DNA of 41,259 nucleotides. Source: Halanaerobiales bacterium. GTDB lineage: Bacteria > Bacillota_F > Halanaerobiia > Halanaerobiales > DTU029. The notes beneath the pieces were generated by a model. That model had not been told where the DNA came from, ran no database searches, and saw only the letters and a program-made list of their open reading frames with translations. How positions within the stretch are numbered: position 1 is the stretch's first letter; the number at the start of each line of letters is the position of its first letter. Positions 34,113 to 41,259 of this stretch are shown here, in pieces. Position numbers and translations under genes: made by a program. Where the stretch lies: positions 1 to 41,259 of the forward strand of contig JADQBV010000126.1 in NCBI GenBank assembly GCA_016278415.1. The letters are read 5' to 3'.

Positions 34113-37100
34113 ATGAACAGGATAGATCTAGGATTTAATATATTAGAGGCTAATTATAATAAGGATTTTTATTTTTTAGGAAAAGGAATGTCTTCAGTAG
34201 TTTACCATGATGGTGAAAGGGTTTATAAAGTATTTATTCCTGAAAAAAATAAATGTCTAGAAAATATTGATTTAAATATATACTTATTACAAAAAAAGAA
34301 AGGCATTATAAATAACTCGCGTTTCTTTTTTGAAATTCATGAAACTTGTGAGGGTAATCCAAATATATTGATATATAGATATGAAGAAACCAGTAAATTA
34401 AATTACATAAATGAAGCAGAACTAATAGATTTTTTAGCTGATTGTTGGTCAAAAAAAATTATAGTAAAGGATATTAAAAAGGATAATTTTAGAAGAACTT
34501 TGTCTGGTCAGTTAAAGTATATTGATTATGAAATAGACTTATATAACGATAATTTGTTTTTAAATATGGCAGTAAGATCTTTTATTATGTTAAAATATTT
34601 TAATCAAAGTGATGAGTTTCTTAAAAAATTGAAAAGAAGTTCTATTAATCAATTTCATCTCCCAGAATTAAAGGGAGTACAAGATTTTATAAATGATATT
34701 TTTGCTAAGGTTATATTTAATGAGGGAAAAGATATTATTACTGATTATAATCAAACAAATAAGATAACTGATACTTATATTAGTTTGGATTTCAATAAAG
34801 ATATAAATATAAAGAAATTGTTTTTTGATTATATTAAAAAAGGTATGTATATAAAAGATGTAAAAGTTGATGATATTATATTAGATAAAAATAATTATTT
34901 TAAACCCAAACAATTATTGATTAAACTTGATAAAACAAATATTTTAGATTATAAAGTTAGTTTAGCTATAAAAACCTGTGTTCAAGAGGCTGATACTATA
35001 TATGAGCAAGTCTTACATATTGTTAAGCAACTCTCTTTTCCTGATAGTTTCTATGAGATAGTAATTATAGTGGATACTAAAGAACAAAATTTTCTAAGAG
35101 AATATAACAGTAACGGAAAACTAACTCTTCTAATAGAAGAAATAAAGAAACTAAAAAAAGAAAGAATAATAGACAGATATATTTTACTACCTCAAGATAG
35201 AATAAAAGAAGTTAATAAGAGATGGTTTAATCTTGAAACAGAGGAAACTCATACAATAATCAATGCTCCTGTTACTAGTCATTTATATGGATTTGAACAG
35301 TTAAAAGGAGATTATATTTTACAAATGGATTCTGATGTGATGATTGGAAGATATGATTACAATCATTCATTCTTAACTGATATGATAAAAGAAATGGAAA
35401 GTAAAAAAAATGTTATTTCTGTAGGTTTTAATATTCCTCATCAAAAAGATTCGGCTTATAATGAATATACTGGTTTTTTTAAGGGGGGATATGTACCGGA
35501 AGTAAGAATGGGTTTGTTTCATAAAAAAAGATTCTTAGATCAGCGTCCTCTACCGAATAAATTAATTGATGGAAAATTAGAATTGACATGGTTTAGATCA
35601 CTACACAAAAAACAAGAACAGACAAATTATGTTTCTTTAAGGGGAGGAGATCCTGCAAGTTTTTATATTCATCCACAAAATTATAGAAAAACTGAAAAAG
35701 ATGTTTGGTTTACAATCTTAGATAGAGTAGAAAATGCAATATTGCCGAAAAATCAAATGGAAGAGTTTGATTTAAAAGGTTCATATTATGATTGGACAAT
35801 AGAAAAAAGAAATGAAAAGGTTGTATTAATTGTACTTATGAAAAATATTAATTATGGAAGATTTTTGAGAATGTGGACTTCCGTACTTTCGCAAACATTT
35901 ACAGACTGGGGTATGATAATAATTGATGATGTATCGACAAATGGAGTGGATTATTTTGTTGATTATATTGTAAAAAATCACAGTAATAAAGTTACTTATA
36001 TTAAAAATAGATTTAGACAGTATTCAGCTAAAAATACTTATAAAGCAATTCATTATTTTATAGATAATCCACAATCTATAATTATTACTCTGGATGGTGA
36101 TGATGCTTTAATAGGTAAAAATGCTTTGCAAATTATTGTAGATAAATATGATTATAATAATGCAGATGTGGTTATAGGCAAAATGTATAGAACTGATAAA
36201 TTACAGGCCCATTATAAATACAAACCTTATTTTTTGGAACCAAGAAAGTACGGAGGTAATGTGTGGCAACATTTAAGAAGTTTTAAAAAATATTTATATG
36301 ATTCATTAAGTACTTATGATTTTAAGTTTAATTTAGGGAATGGTCATAGAGAATGGATTAAAAATTGTGGTGATTATGCAATGATGGTTCCTATTTGCGA
36401 AATGGCCTCTAATCCTGTTATAATTCATCAATTTAATTATTATTTTAATAAAACAACAAAAATAACTAAAAAAATAAGAAAATCAAAAGATGATATTATA
36501 GAAAAAATACTAGCTAGACCTAGGAAAACAAAATCAGATATTATAATGAGAAGAAAAAAATATACACCTAATTATAAATTTATTGAAATTGATATTACTT
36601 TTAAATGTAATTTAAAATGTTTTTCTTGTAATCGTTCCTGTACCCAAGCACCATCAGATGAAATAATGCAATTTGAACAGATAAGGAAATTTGTAAAGGA
36701 TTCTATTAAAGAAAAATATAAATGGGAAAGAATTAGTATATTAGGTGGAGAACCAACTTTACATCCTGATTTTATAAAGATTGTTCATTATATTTATAAT
36801 GAATATATTTTAAAATATAATAACGACACTATCCTAAAAATAGTAAGTAATGGATATTCTCAATATAGCAGGCAAGAACTTAAAAAAATAGGAAAAATTC
36901 CGAATGTATTAATTAACAAAAAGTCATTTAAAAGCAATAAAGAAGTAAAATATTTTATTCCTTTTAATAAAATAAACCTTAAAAAAAGAGACGATAATGA
37001 CAGGGACTATTCAAAAGCTTGTTGGGTTACCTCATATTGTGGTATTGGGTTAAATAAATATGGATATTACGGATGTAGTGTTGCAGGCGGTATTGATAGG

Positions 37101-37346
37101 GTTATTGGGATGGATAAAGGAATAAGACAGTTAAAAAATATTAAAAATGAGTTAAATAACCATTCCAGTATATTCTGTAAATATTGTGGTTCGTTTTATG
37201 AATATGATGTGAATAAAGGTGATTATATTCCTAGAGCAGAATTAGACGTATTAAATCCTAAAGATTCTATGTCTGAAATATGGAAAGACTTCTATAGAAG
37301 ATATAATAAACAGAGGCCAAAATTAACAGAAATATATAAAGACTAA
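34113..37346 (+). CDS. Kinase-GT2-GT2-radical SAM multidomain protein
   Basis: A 1077-residue protein with four recognisable parts. Residues 1 to about 200 resemble the protein-kinase/small-molecule-kinase fold: LGKGMSSVVY loop, Lys39 (RVYKVF), KDIKKDN with D120 and N125, and a YIDYE segment (D138) in the DFG position. Residues about 280-550 are a GT-A-like domain (LAIKTCVQEADTIYEQV; YEIVIIVD; QMDSDVM with DSD 406-408). Residues about 568-790 are a second GT2 domain (VVLIVLMKNINYGRFLRMW, GMIIIDDVSTNG, TLDGDDALIG at 660-668). Residues about 823-1077 are a radical SAM domain: C832-x3-C836-x2-C839, C843, GGEP 878-881, and auxiliary cysteines C970, C976, C988, C1022, C1025. No signal peptide or membrane helix is seen. 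I know no characterised protein with this layout. ATG 34113 has AAGGAGG upstream. Confidence 0.8.
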   Translation: MNRIDLGFNILEANYNKDFYFLGKGMSSVVYHDGERVYKVFIPEKNKCLENIDLNIYLLQKKKGIINNSRFFFEIHETCEGNPNILIYRYEETSKLNYINEAELIDFLADCWSKKIIVKDIKKDNFRRTLSGQLKYIDYEIDLYNDNLFLNMAVRSFIMLKYFNQSDEFLKKLKRSSINQFHLPELKGVQDFINDIFAKVIFNEGKDIITDYNQTNKITDTYISLDFNKDINIKKLFFDYIKKGMYIKDVKVDDIILDKNNYFKPKQLLIKLDKTNILDYKVSLAIKTCVQEADTIYEQVLHIVKQLSFPDSFYEIVIIVDTKEQNFLREYNSNGKLTLLIEEIKKLKKERIIDRYILLPQDRIKEVNKRWFNLETEETHTIINAPVTSHLYGFEQLKGDYILQMDSDVMIGRYDYNHSFLTDMIKEMESKKNVISVGFNIPHQKDSAYNEYTGFFKGGYVPEVRMGLFHKKRFLDQRPLPNKLIDGKLELTWFRSLHKKQEQTNYVSLRGGDPASFYIHPQNYRKTEKDVWFTILDRVENAILPKNQMEEFDLKGSYYDWTIEKRNEKVVLIVLMKNINYGRFLRMWTSVLSQTFTDWGMIIIDDVSTNGVDYFVDYIVKNHSNKVTYIKNRFRQYSAKNTYKAIHYFIDNPQSIIITLDGDDALIGKNALQIIVDKYDYNNADVVIGKMYRTDKLQAHYKYKPYFLEPRKYGGNVWQHLRSFKKYLYDSLSTYDFKFNLGNGHREWIKNCGDYAMMVPICEMASNPVIIHQFNYYFNKTTKITKKIRKSKDDIIEKILARPRKTKSDIIMRRKKYTPNYKFIEIDITFKCNLKCFSCNRSCTQAPSDEIMQFEQIRKFVKDSIKEKYKWERISILGGEPTLHPDFIKIVHYIYNEYILKYNNDTILKIVSNGYSQYSRQELKKIGKIPNVLINKKSFKSNKEVKYFIPFNKINLKKRDDNDRDYSKACWVTSYCGIGLNKYGYYGCSVAGGIDRVIGMDKGIRQLKNIKNELNNHSSIFCKYCGSFYEYDVNKGDYIPRAELDVLNPKDSMSEIWKDFYRRYNKQRPKLTEIYKD

Positions 37347-37379
37347 AGAGTAATATCTTTAATTTATTGGGAGGAAAAT

Positions 37380-38048
37380 ATGGAACAGCAGTTAAATAGG
37401 AAAACCAAAACTTTTATTACTATGAGTATTATTTTTGTGACATTATTAGTAATTAGTAATGTAATAGCAGGGAAAATAATAATAATTGGAAATTTGGTAG
37501 GACCAGCAGCAGTTTTATTTTATGCTCTTACTTTTGTAATTTCGGATACTTTGACTGAGATATGGGGGAAAGAGAGGGTAAAATTTATTATATTACTTGG
37601 ATTTTGTGCAAATTTAGTAGCAGCAATTATGATAAGATTAGCAATTTCATTTCCATACGCTCCATTCTGGGAATATCAACAAGAATACCGGCTTATATTA
37701 GGTAGTAATTTTAGAATTGTAATAGCCAGTATGACTGCTTATTTATTTAGTCAATATCATGATGTTTGGTCATTTGATTTTTGGAAAAAAGTAACTAATG
37801 GTAAACATTTATGGTTAAGGAATAATTTATCGACTGTTTTTTCGCAATTATTAGATACTGTTTTATTTATAATAATTGGTTTTTATGGAACAGATACTCC
37901 AATTTTATCAATGATAATGAGTCAATATATTATTAAAATAATAATTGCATTTTTTGATACTCCTATGGTTTATGTTAGTGTTAATATGATAAGAAAGATA
38001 ATAGACTCTGAGGAAATTTCAAGGGAATTACAGAAAGTAAAAAGTTAA
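37380..38048 (+). CDS. Queuosine-precursor-transporter family membrane protein (VUT/YhhQ, PF02592)
   Basis: A 222-residue membrane protein with about six helices. Family marks: LLVISNVIAGKIIIIGNLVG, GPAAVLFYALTFVISDTLTE then IWGKERVKFIILLGF, and LWLRNNLSTVFSQLLDTVLF then IIGFYG. YhhQ proteins import queuine precursors (preQ0/preQ1) or queuine. Here it is the last gene of the radical SAM/glycosyltransferase module, 33 bases after the kinase-GT-radical SAM gene, with GGGAGG upstream of ATG 37380. No queuosine synthesis gene is nearby. Either the module uses an imported deazapurine-like compound, or this family member carries something else, or the adjacency is fortuitous. Confidence 0.85.
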   Translation: MEQQLNRKTKTFITMSIIFVTLLVISNVIAGKIIIIGNLVGPAAVLFYALTFVISDTLTEIWGKERVKFIILLGFCANLVAAIMIRLAISFPYAPFWEYQQEYRLILGSNFRIVIASMTAYLFSQYHDVWSFDFWKKVTNGKHLWLRNNLSTVFSQLLDTVLFIIIGFYGTDTPILSMIMSQYIIKIIIAFFDTPMVYVSVNMIRKIIDSEEISRELQKVKS

Positions 38049-38084
38049 AGTCGCTTTAGCAATGTTGATTTTTTTATTTTTGAA

Positions 38085-38333
38085 GTTAGGTATTTAAGAA
38101 AAAGTACTGCTGAAAACACAAGAAAATATATTGAAAACTTTGAACAAATGAGGTTTTTAAAAATTATGGGGTAGATTTAGTGCCTGGCAGTTACCAACAT
38201 GTCTTATTCCAAAAAGATGAATTTAATCAAGAACTAAGCCGAATTGGGGATTATGTACCTGCAGATTGTTTTCATTTTTTTAGGTCTTGAGGTAAAAGAC
38301 TTGGATTTTGTTAATAAAATAATAGAAAAATAA
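38085..38333 (+). pseudogene. Decayed 3' end of an unidentified gene
   Basis: Three consecutive open stretches in different frames join into one plausible C-terminus of about 80 residues. Frame one reads VRYLRKSTAENTRKYIENFE then QMRF (38085 on). Frame two reads NYGVDLVPGSYQHVLFQKDE then FNQELSRIGDYVPADCFHFF (38162 on). After a shift in a T homopolymer (38274-38281), frame three reads LGLEVKDLDFVNKIIEK-stop (38280-38333). The flow suggests one gene with two frameshifts and a missing 5' end. I do not recognise the family; a PLP-dependent aminotransferase C-terminus is one weak possibility. The ugd relic follows immediately. Confidence 0.5.
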
Positions 38334-38336
38334 AAG

Positions 38337-38426
38337 AAATATATAGGTATATGATTAACTTAGACAATTAAAAAAGGAATGGATCAAGTCCGATAGGATG
38401 TAGCCGTATCTGAGGGTGAAGAGTAG
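38337..38426 (+). pseudogene. ugd: Diverged 3' fragment of ugd
   Basis: About 90 bases, from ATATATAGGTATATGATT to the final GAGTAG at 38421-38426, align with the last 93 bases of intact ugd (31211-31303) at about 80% by hand, with two small gaps that break the frame. The clearest stretches are TAGACAATT against CAGACAATT, and AGGATGTAGC plus GTGAAGAGTAG at the end. The divergence means it is not a recent duplication of the neighbouring ugd. With ugd on the other side, it brackets the 7-kb module 31304-38336. Confidence 0.85.
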
Positions 38427-38440
38427 AGGAAAGCAGGTAT

Positions 38441-38890
38441 TTATATTTTCACCTTCATTACTACCTTTATAACATCCTCAGGTTCATTGATTTGTATTGC
38501 AGGCATATGTAATTCACCTGGTGTAAAGATGATAAAGTCACCTTTAGTAAGCCTTAAGAAGTCACCTTCTCCGGAATGAAACTGAATATCATTTATAGTA
38601 CTGTACTTTTCGGAGCCCTCTATTCTATTAATATGCGAAAAGCCTATTAACTCCGAGCCCTTTACGATATATTGAATGTCGATGTATTTCTGATGGCTTT
38701 CCCATTTAGCCTCTGTTTTACTTTTTGTCTTATACATACCAATATTAGCAATAACATCAGAACCCTGAATATTATATGATCCCACCTCAAGATGATCAGT
38801 GTCTATATTAAGTAGATATTCAAATGCTGTCTTAAACTTATCATTTAGGCTATGGTAATAGTGATGATTTTTAATTGTATCATAGATCAT
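38441..38890 (-). CDS. YhcH/YjgK/YiaL family cupin-like protein
   Basis: A 149-residue protein on the minus strand, the only clear minus-strand gene here. It matches the YhcH/YjgK/YiaL (DUF386) family in length and motifs: MIYDTIKNHHYYHSL, KTKTEAKWESHQKYIDIQYI-like core (the conserved WE.H....D.q), VKGSELIGF, GDFIIFTPGELHMPAI with the metal-binding Glu and His, and VIKVVMKVKI at the end. Members are beta-sandwich metal-binding proteins implicated in sugar catabolism (sialic acid, gulonate), perhaps as sugar anomerases or isomerases; the exact reaction is unsettled. A minus-strand GGAGG lies 9 bases before its ATG. It faces the ugd relic and diverges from galU, so it is outside the polysaccharide operon. 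Confidence 0.9.
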   Translation of the reverse strand: MIYDTIKNHHYYHSLNDKFKTAFEYLLNIDTDHLEVGSYNIQGSDVIANIGMYKTKSKTEAKWESHQKYIDIQYIVKGSELIGFSHINRIEGSEKYSTINDIQFHSGEGDFLRLTKGDFIIFTPGELHMPAIQINEPEDVIKVVMKVKI

Positions 38891-39051
38891 TTGATATAAC
38901 CTCCAGTTAGTAGCTATATTATTTAATATACGACAAGATATTATAAATTCCTTTATATATTTATATTTATTGAAATAGATTTCCGTAAATAGAAGATAAT
39001 AATTTTAAAAAGACGACTCAGAAATAAGAGTAATTCTAAAGTGAGAGAGGT

Positions 39052-39080
39052 TTGCTTTACCGTTAATATAATTGTATAAT
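39052..39080 (+). promoter_or_regulatory. Sigma-A-type promoter for galU and GHMP kinase genes
   Basis: A -35 TTGCTT (39052-39057) and a perfect -10 TATAAT (39075-39080) lie 17 bases apart, 76 bases before the galU ATG. The rest of the gap 38891-39156 shows nothing else I can support. Confidence 0.65.
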
Positions 39081-39156
39081 TATAAGAGAACAATCTTTAA
39101 GAGTAGTATGAATTCACGAATAGATAGATGTATTATATAGGGGGTATTATTCAGAT

Positions 39157-40065
39157 ATGAAAGTTACAAAAGCAGTTATACCTGTAGCAGGAATGGGGAC
39201 AAGACTCTTACCTGTTACTAAGTCACAACCAAAGGAAATGATGCCACTAGGGCGTAAACCCTGTGTCCAGCATATAGTTGAAGAGTTGGCTGAAGAGGGT
39301 ATTAAGGAATTTCTATTTATAACAGGTAGTAATAAGAGGAGTATAGAGGATCATTTTGATGTTGATCAATTATTGAGGAATAAACTACAGGCTGCTGGTC
39401 AAAATGACCGTCTAGATTCCTTAAGATTTGAAGAGATGAATATTAATCTATACTATACCAGACAGAAAAAACCGGCAGGTCTTGGTGATGCTGTAAGCTA
39501 TGGTGAAGGGTTTTCTGGTGATGAACCAGTAGTAGTTGCCCTGGGTGATGCTGTTATAGAGTCAGATAGTAGAAATAATCCCTTACTTCGTAGAATGATA
39601 AAAATTTATGAAGAGAAAGAACCTGCTTTTGTTGTTGCTGTACGGGAGGTAAAACGTGAGGATGTCTCTAAATATGGTATCCTTGATATTGAAAGAGATG
39701 ATGATGGTTTATATATAGTAAAGGGCTTAGTAGAAAAACCTGCAATACATGAAGCCCCTAGTAATTATGCTATAGCTGCTAGATATATTTTCTCTCCTGA
39801 GATATTCAACTTTCTGGACAAGACCTTACCAGGTGCAGGTGGAGAGATACAACTAACAGATGCTATGCAAATGATGATAAAACACGGCTATAAGGCCTAT
39901 GCAGTACCATTGGCTGATAATGAAGTAAGGCATGACCTGGGTACCTTTGAATCATATTATAAATCTTTTATTAAATTCGCTTTAAAGGATAAGGAATATG
40001 GCTATCGAGTTAGACAGTATATTCAATCTATCTGTGATGGTATGGAAGAAGGAGGGTTAGAATGA
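39157..40065 (+). CDS. galU: UTP-glucose-1-phosphate uridylyltransferase
   Basis: A 302-residue GalU-type enzyme: KAVIPVAGMGTRLLPVTKSQ then PKEMMPL (nucleotide-binding loop), KPCVQHIVEELAEEGI, QKKPAGLGDAVSYG, VVALGDAVIES (metal-binding Asp in GD, then Ala where a second Asp is frequent), KYGILDIE, LVEKPAIHEAPSNYAIAARY and GGEIQLTDAMQMM. It makes UDP-glucose, the substrate of Ugd. Its stop overlaps the ATG of a glucuronokinase-like kinase (ATGA), so the pair may also form UDP-uronic acid from a sugar-1-phosphate if the specificity is broad; that is inference. A promoter lies at 39052. GGGGG precedes ATG 39157 at a rather long distance. Confidence 0.93.
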   Translation: MKVTKAVIPVAGMGTRLLPVTKSQPKEMMPLGRKPCVQHIVEELAEEGIKEFLFITGSNKRSIEDHFDVDQLLRNKLQAAGQNDRLDSLRFEEMNINLYYTRQKKPAGLGDAVSYGEGFSGDEPVVVALGDAVIESDSRNNPLLRRMIKIYEEKEPAFVVAVREVKREDVSKYGILDIERDDDGLYIVKGLVEKPAIHEAPSNYAIAARYIFSPEIFNFLDKTLPGAGGEIQLTDAMQMMIKHGYKAYAVPLADNEVRHDLGTFESYYKSFIKFALKDKEYGYRVRQYIQSICDGMEEGGLE

Positions 40066-41072
40066 TAATAGCAAAGTCTCCTGGAAGAGCAGGTATAATA
40101 GGTAATCCCACTGATGGATATGGTGGTGCTATGATAGCCTGTTCAATTCCATATTATGCAAGTGCAAAGCTAATACCCAGTGATAAATTAGAACTGACTA
40201 TTGAAGGTAAAGAGCTGGTAGTTAACTGGGAAAATAATCTACAATTACAGGGTGACTCCTTTGACCTGGCCAGGGCTGTTCTGAAATATTTTAAGGCTGA
40301 GGATTTGAAGGCCAGGATAGAAATGAGCTCAGATATACCAAGACAGGCAGGTTTAGCCGGCTCAACAGCTTTATTATCTGCTATTATGGGTGTGGTGATA
40401 AAGGCACTGGGTAAGGAATATTCCCCTCATTATTTTGCTGAGGTTAATAGGATAATAGAGTTAAGGTATATGAAGACCCATTGTGGTTATCAGGATGCCT
40501 ATATGACTAGCTTTGGTGGACTTAATTTCCTTGATTTTAGGGGTAAGGCCTATTACAAGAACCTTGCTGAAGAGGTCTATGCCTCTGTAGAGAGATTGAA
40601 TGTTAAGGAACTACCATTCATATTAGGACATACCGGTATAAAACATAACTCTGGAGATTTCCATAAACCTTTGCGGGAACGATGGTTGGAGGGTGAGAAA
40701 GAGGTTGTAGAAGGCTATCAAGATATAACTGAGATAGCCCTGAAAGGAAAACGGGCCTTACTTGATGGCAACTGGGAAGAGCTGGGTAGATTGATGAATG
40801 AAAACCATCAGATACAGGATAGCTTGAGTTATTCCGGGGAGCAGAATAATAAGTTAATTGAAGCAGCCTTAAGTGGAGGAGCACTTGCTGCAAAATTGGC
40901 TGGTGCCGGTGGTGGCGGAACGATAATTGCCTTGACCCTTGAACCGGAGAGGACTAGGAAGGCCTTGCTGGAGGCAGGGGCTGAGATGGTATTGGGGCTT
41001 GATGCTGAGGCTGAGGGTGTTAGTATTGTAGATGAGAGAGTTGATGATGAGGTGGCTGCTGCAAGGGAGTAA
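40062..41072 (+). CDS. GHMP kinase, glucuronokinase-like
   Basis: A 336-residue GHMP-fold kinase. Motif 1 region: SPGRAGIIGNPTDGYGGAMI. The ATP loop is PRQAGLAGSTALLSA (PxxxGLaGSaA type), then GYQDAYMTSFGGLNFLDF, HKPLRERWLEGEKEVVEGYQ, and the C-terminal glycine-rich LAGAGGGGTIIAL. GNPTDGYGG near the start, the GYQD segment, and the H..lR.RWleG segment resemble, from memory, plant glucuronokinase (GlcA to GlcA-1-P); other sugar-1-kinases remain possible. It overlaps galU by 4 bases, so kinase and uridylyltransferase are co-translated and could form a UDP-GlcA salvage pair that bypasses Ugd. The end is an alanine-rich tail (DDEVAAARE). The terminator repeat copy B follows. Confidence 0.82.
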   Translation: MIIAKSPGRAGIIGNPTDGYGGAMIACSIPYYASAKLIPSDKLELTIEGKELVVNWENNLQLQGDSFDLARAVLKYFKAEDLKARIEMSSDIPRQAGLAGSTALLSAIMGVVIKALGKEYSPHYFAEVNRIIELRYMKTHCGYQDAYMTSFGGLNFLDFRGKAYYKNLAEEVYASVERLNVKELPFILGHTGIKHNSGDFHKPLRERWLEGEKEVVEGYQDITEIALKGKRALLDGNWEELGRLMNENHQIQDSLSYSGEQNNKLIEAALSGGALAAKLAGAGGGGTIIALTLEPERTRKALLEAGAEMVLGLDAEAEGVSIVDERVDDEVAAARE

Positions 41073-41157
41073 ATTAAAAATGTAAATATATTAAATTATG
41101 AGGGTGTAAGCAGGAAACATGGCTTATGCCTTTTTTAGTTCCAATTTTTTGCAGGAA
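41071..41157 (+). repeat. Terminator-bearing repeat, copy B
   Basis: The second copy of the ~87-base element seen after ugd. It begins at the stop codon of the kinase gene and ends TTTTTTGCAGGAA. Conserved blocks are ATTAAAAATGTAAATATAT, GGTGTAAGCAGGAA, GCTTATGCCTTTTTTAGTT and TTTTTGCAGGAA. The last ~100 bases of the window after it hold nothing I can identify. Confidence 0.8.
41103..41136 (+). terminator. Rho-independent terminator after the galU-kinase operon
   Basis: GGTGTAAGC (41103-41111) pairs with GCTTATGCC (41122-41130) over a 10-base loop, with two G-T wobbles, followed by six T (41131-41136). Confidence 0.8.
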
Positions 41158-41259
41158 TAGTTACTGGGGATTTGATACAGCTATTATTTGCTTGCAATAT
41201 AAAACTTCGCAAAATCACCATTTTGAGAATATATGTTCGGTAATGATTAATGTCTATTA

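Noticed and set aside
1..41259. tRNA, rRNA, CRISPR arrays and complete insertion sequences
   Set aside because: I looked on both strands and saw none that I could support; only relics and REP-like or IS-end-like fragments are present.

Overview
The window is strongly AT-rich, with Firmicutes-type Shine-Dalgarno sites (AGGAGG, GGGAGG) and several TTG/GTG starts. This suggests a low-GC anaerobe of the Clostridia or Halanaerobiales kind. The placement is an inference from gene style; no rRNA or other phylogenetic marker is present.

Left flank (1-5187): the end of a GGDEF-EAL protein, a PAS-PAS-GGDEF diguanylate cyclase, a YvlD-type membrane protein with a good terminator, an orphan TetR-like operator/promoter, a decayed Rpn-type nuclease and a Fic-fold protein with a degraded active-site motif. 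A roughly 270-base leader with several hairpins, ending in a strong intrinsic terminator, then precedes the polysaccharide locus.

Polysaccharide locus (5188-31303, all + strand): this is a Wzx/Wzy-type surface polysaccharide cluster. It holds an initiating phosphoglycosyl transferase, an SDR enzyme, five glycosyltransferases, two pairs of polysaccharide pyruvyl transferase plus FrhB-like iron-sulfur protein, the CapE-CapF-CapG route to UDP-L-FucNAc, an EpsG-like polymerase, a Wzx flippase, the dTDP-L-rhamnose set (RmlA, an RmlC-RmlD fusion, RmlB), a UDP-glucuronate 4-epimerase and UDP-glucose 6-dehydrogenase. Wzz/Wzc-type chain-length and export genes are not in the window.

Right part (31304-41259): after the ugd terminator comes an unusual four-gene module: a glycosyltransferase-radical SAM fusion, a GT2, a 1077-residue protein with kinase, GT, GT and radical SAM regions, and a queuosine-precursor-transporter family membrane protein. 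Gene relics bound it: the 5' end of glf on the left, and a decayed unidentified gene plus a diverged ugd 3' end on the right. A YhcH/YjgK/YiaL gene follows on the minus strand, then GalU plus a glucuronokinase-like GHMP kinase from their own promoter. The terminator element behind ugd recurs at the end of this operon.

Three signals stand out. (1) The radical SAM/kinase/glycosyltransferase/transporter module, which matches no system I recognise. (2) Cassette assembly: relics of rmlA, glf and ugd sit at module boundaries and suggest blocks exchanged at shared nucleotide-sugar genes. (3) A uronic-acid theme: intact GalU plus glucuronokinase-like kinase, UDP-GlcA 4-epimerase and Ugd, and a broken galacturonokinase-like kinase with a broken nucleotidyltransferase.
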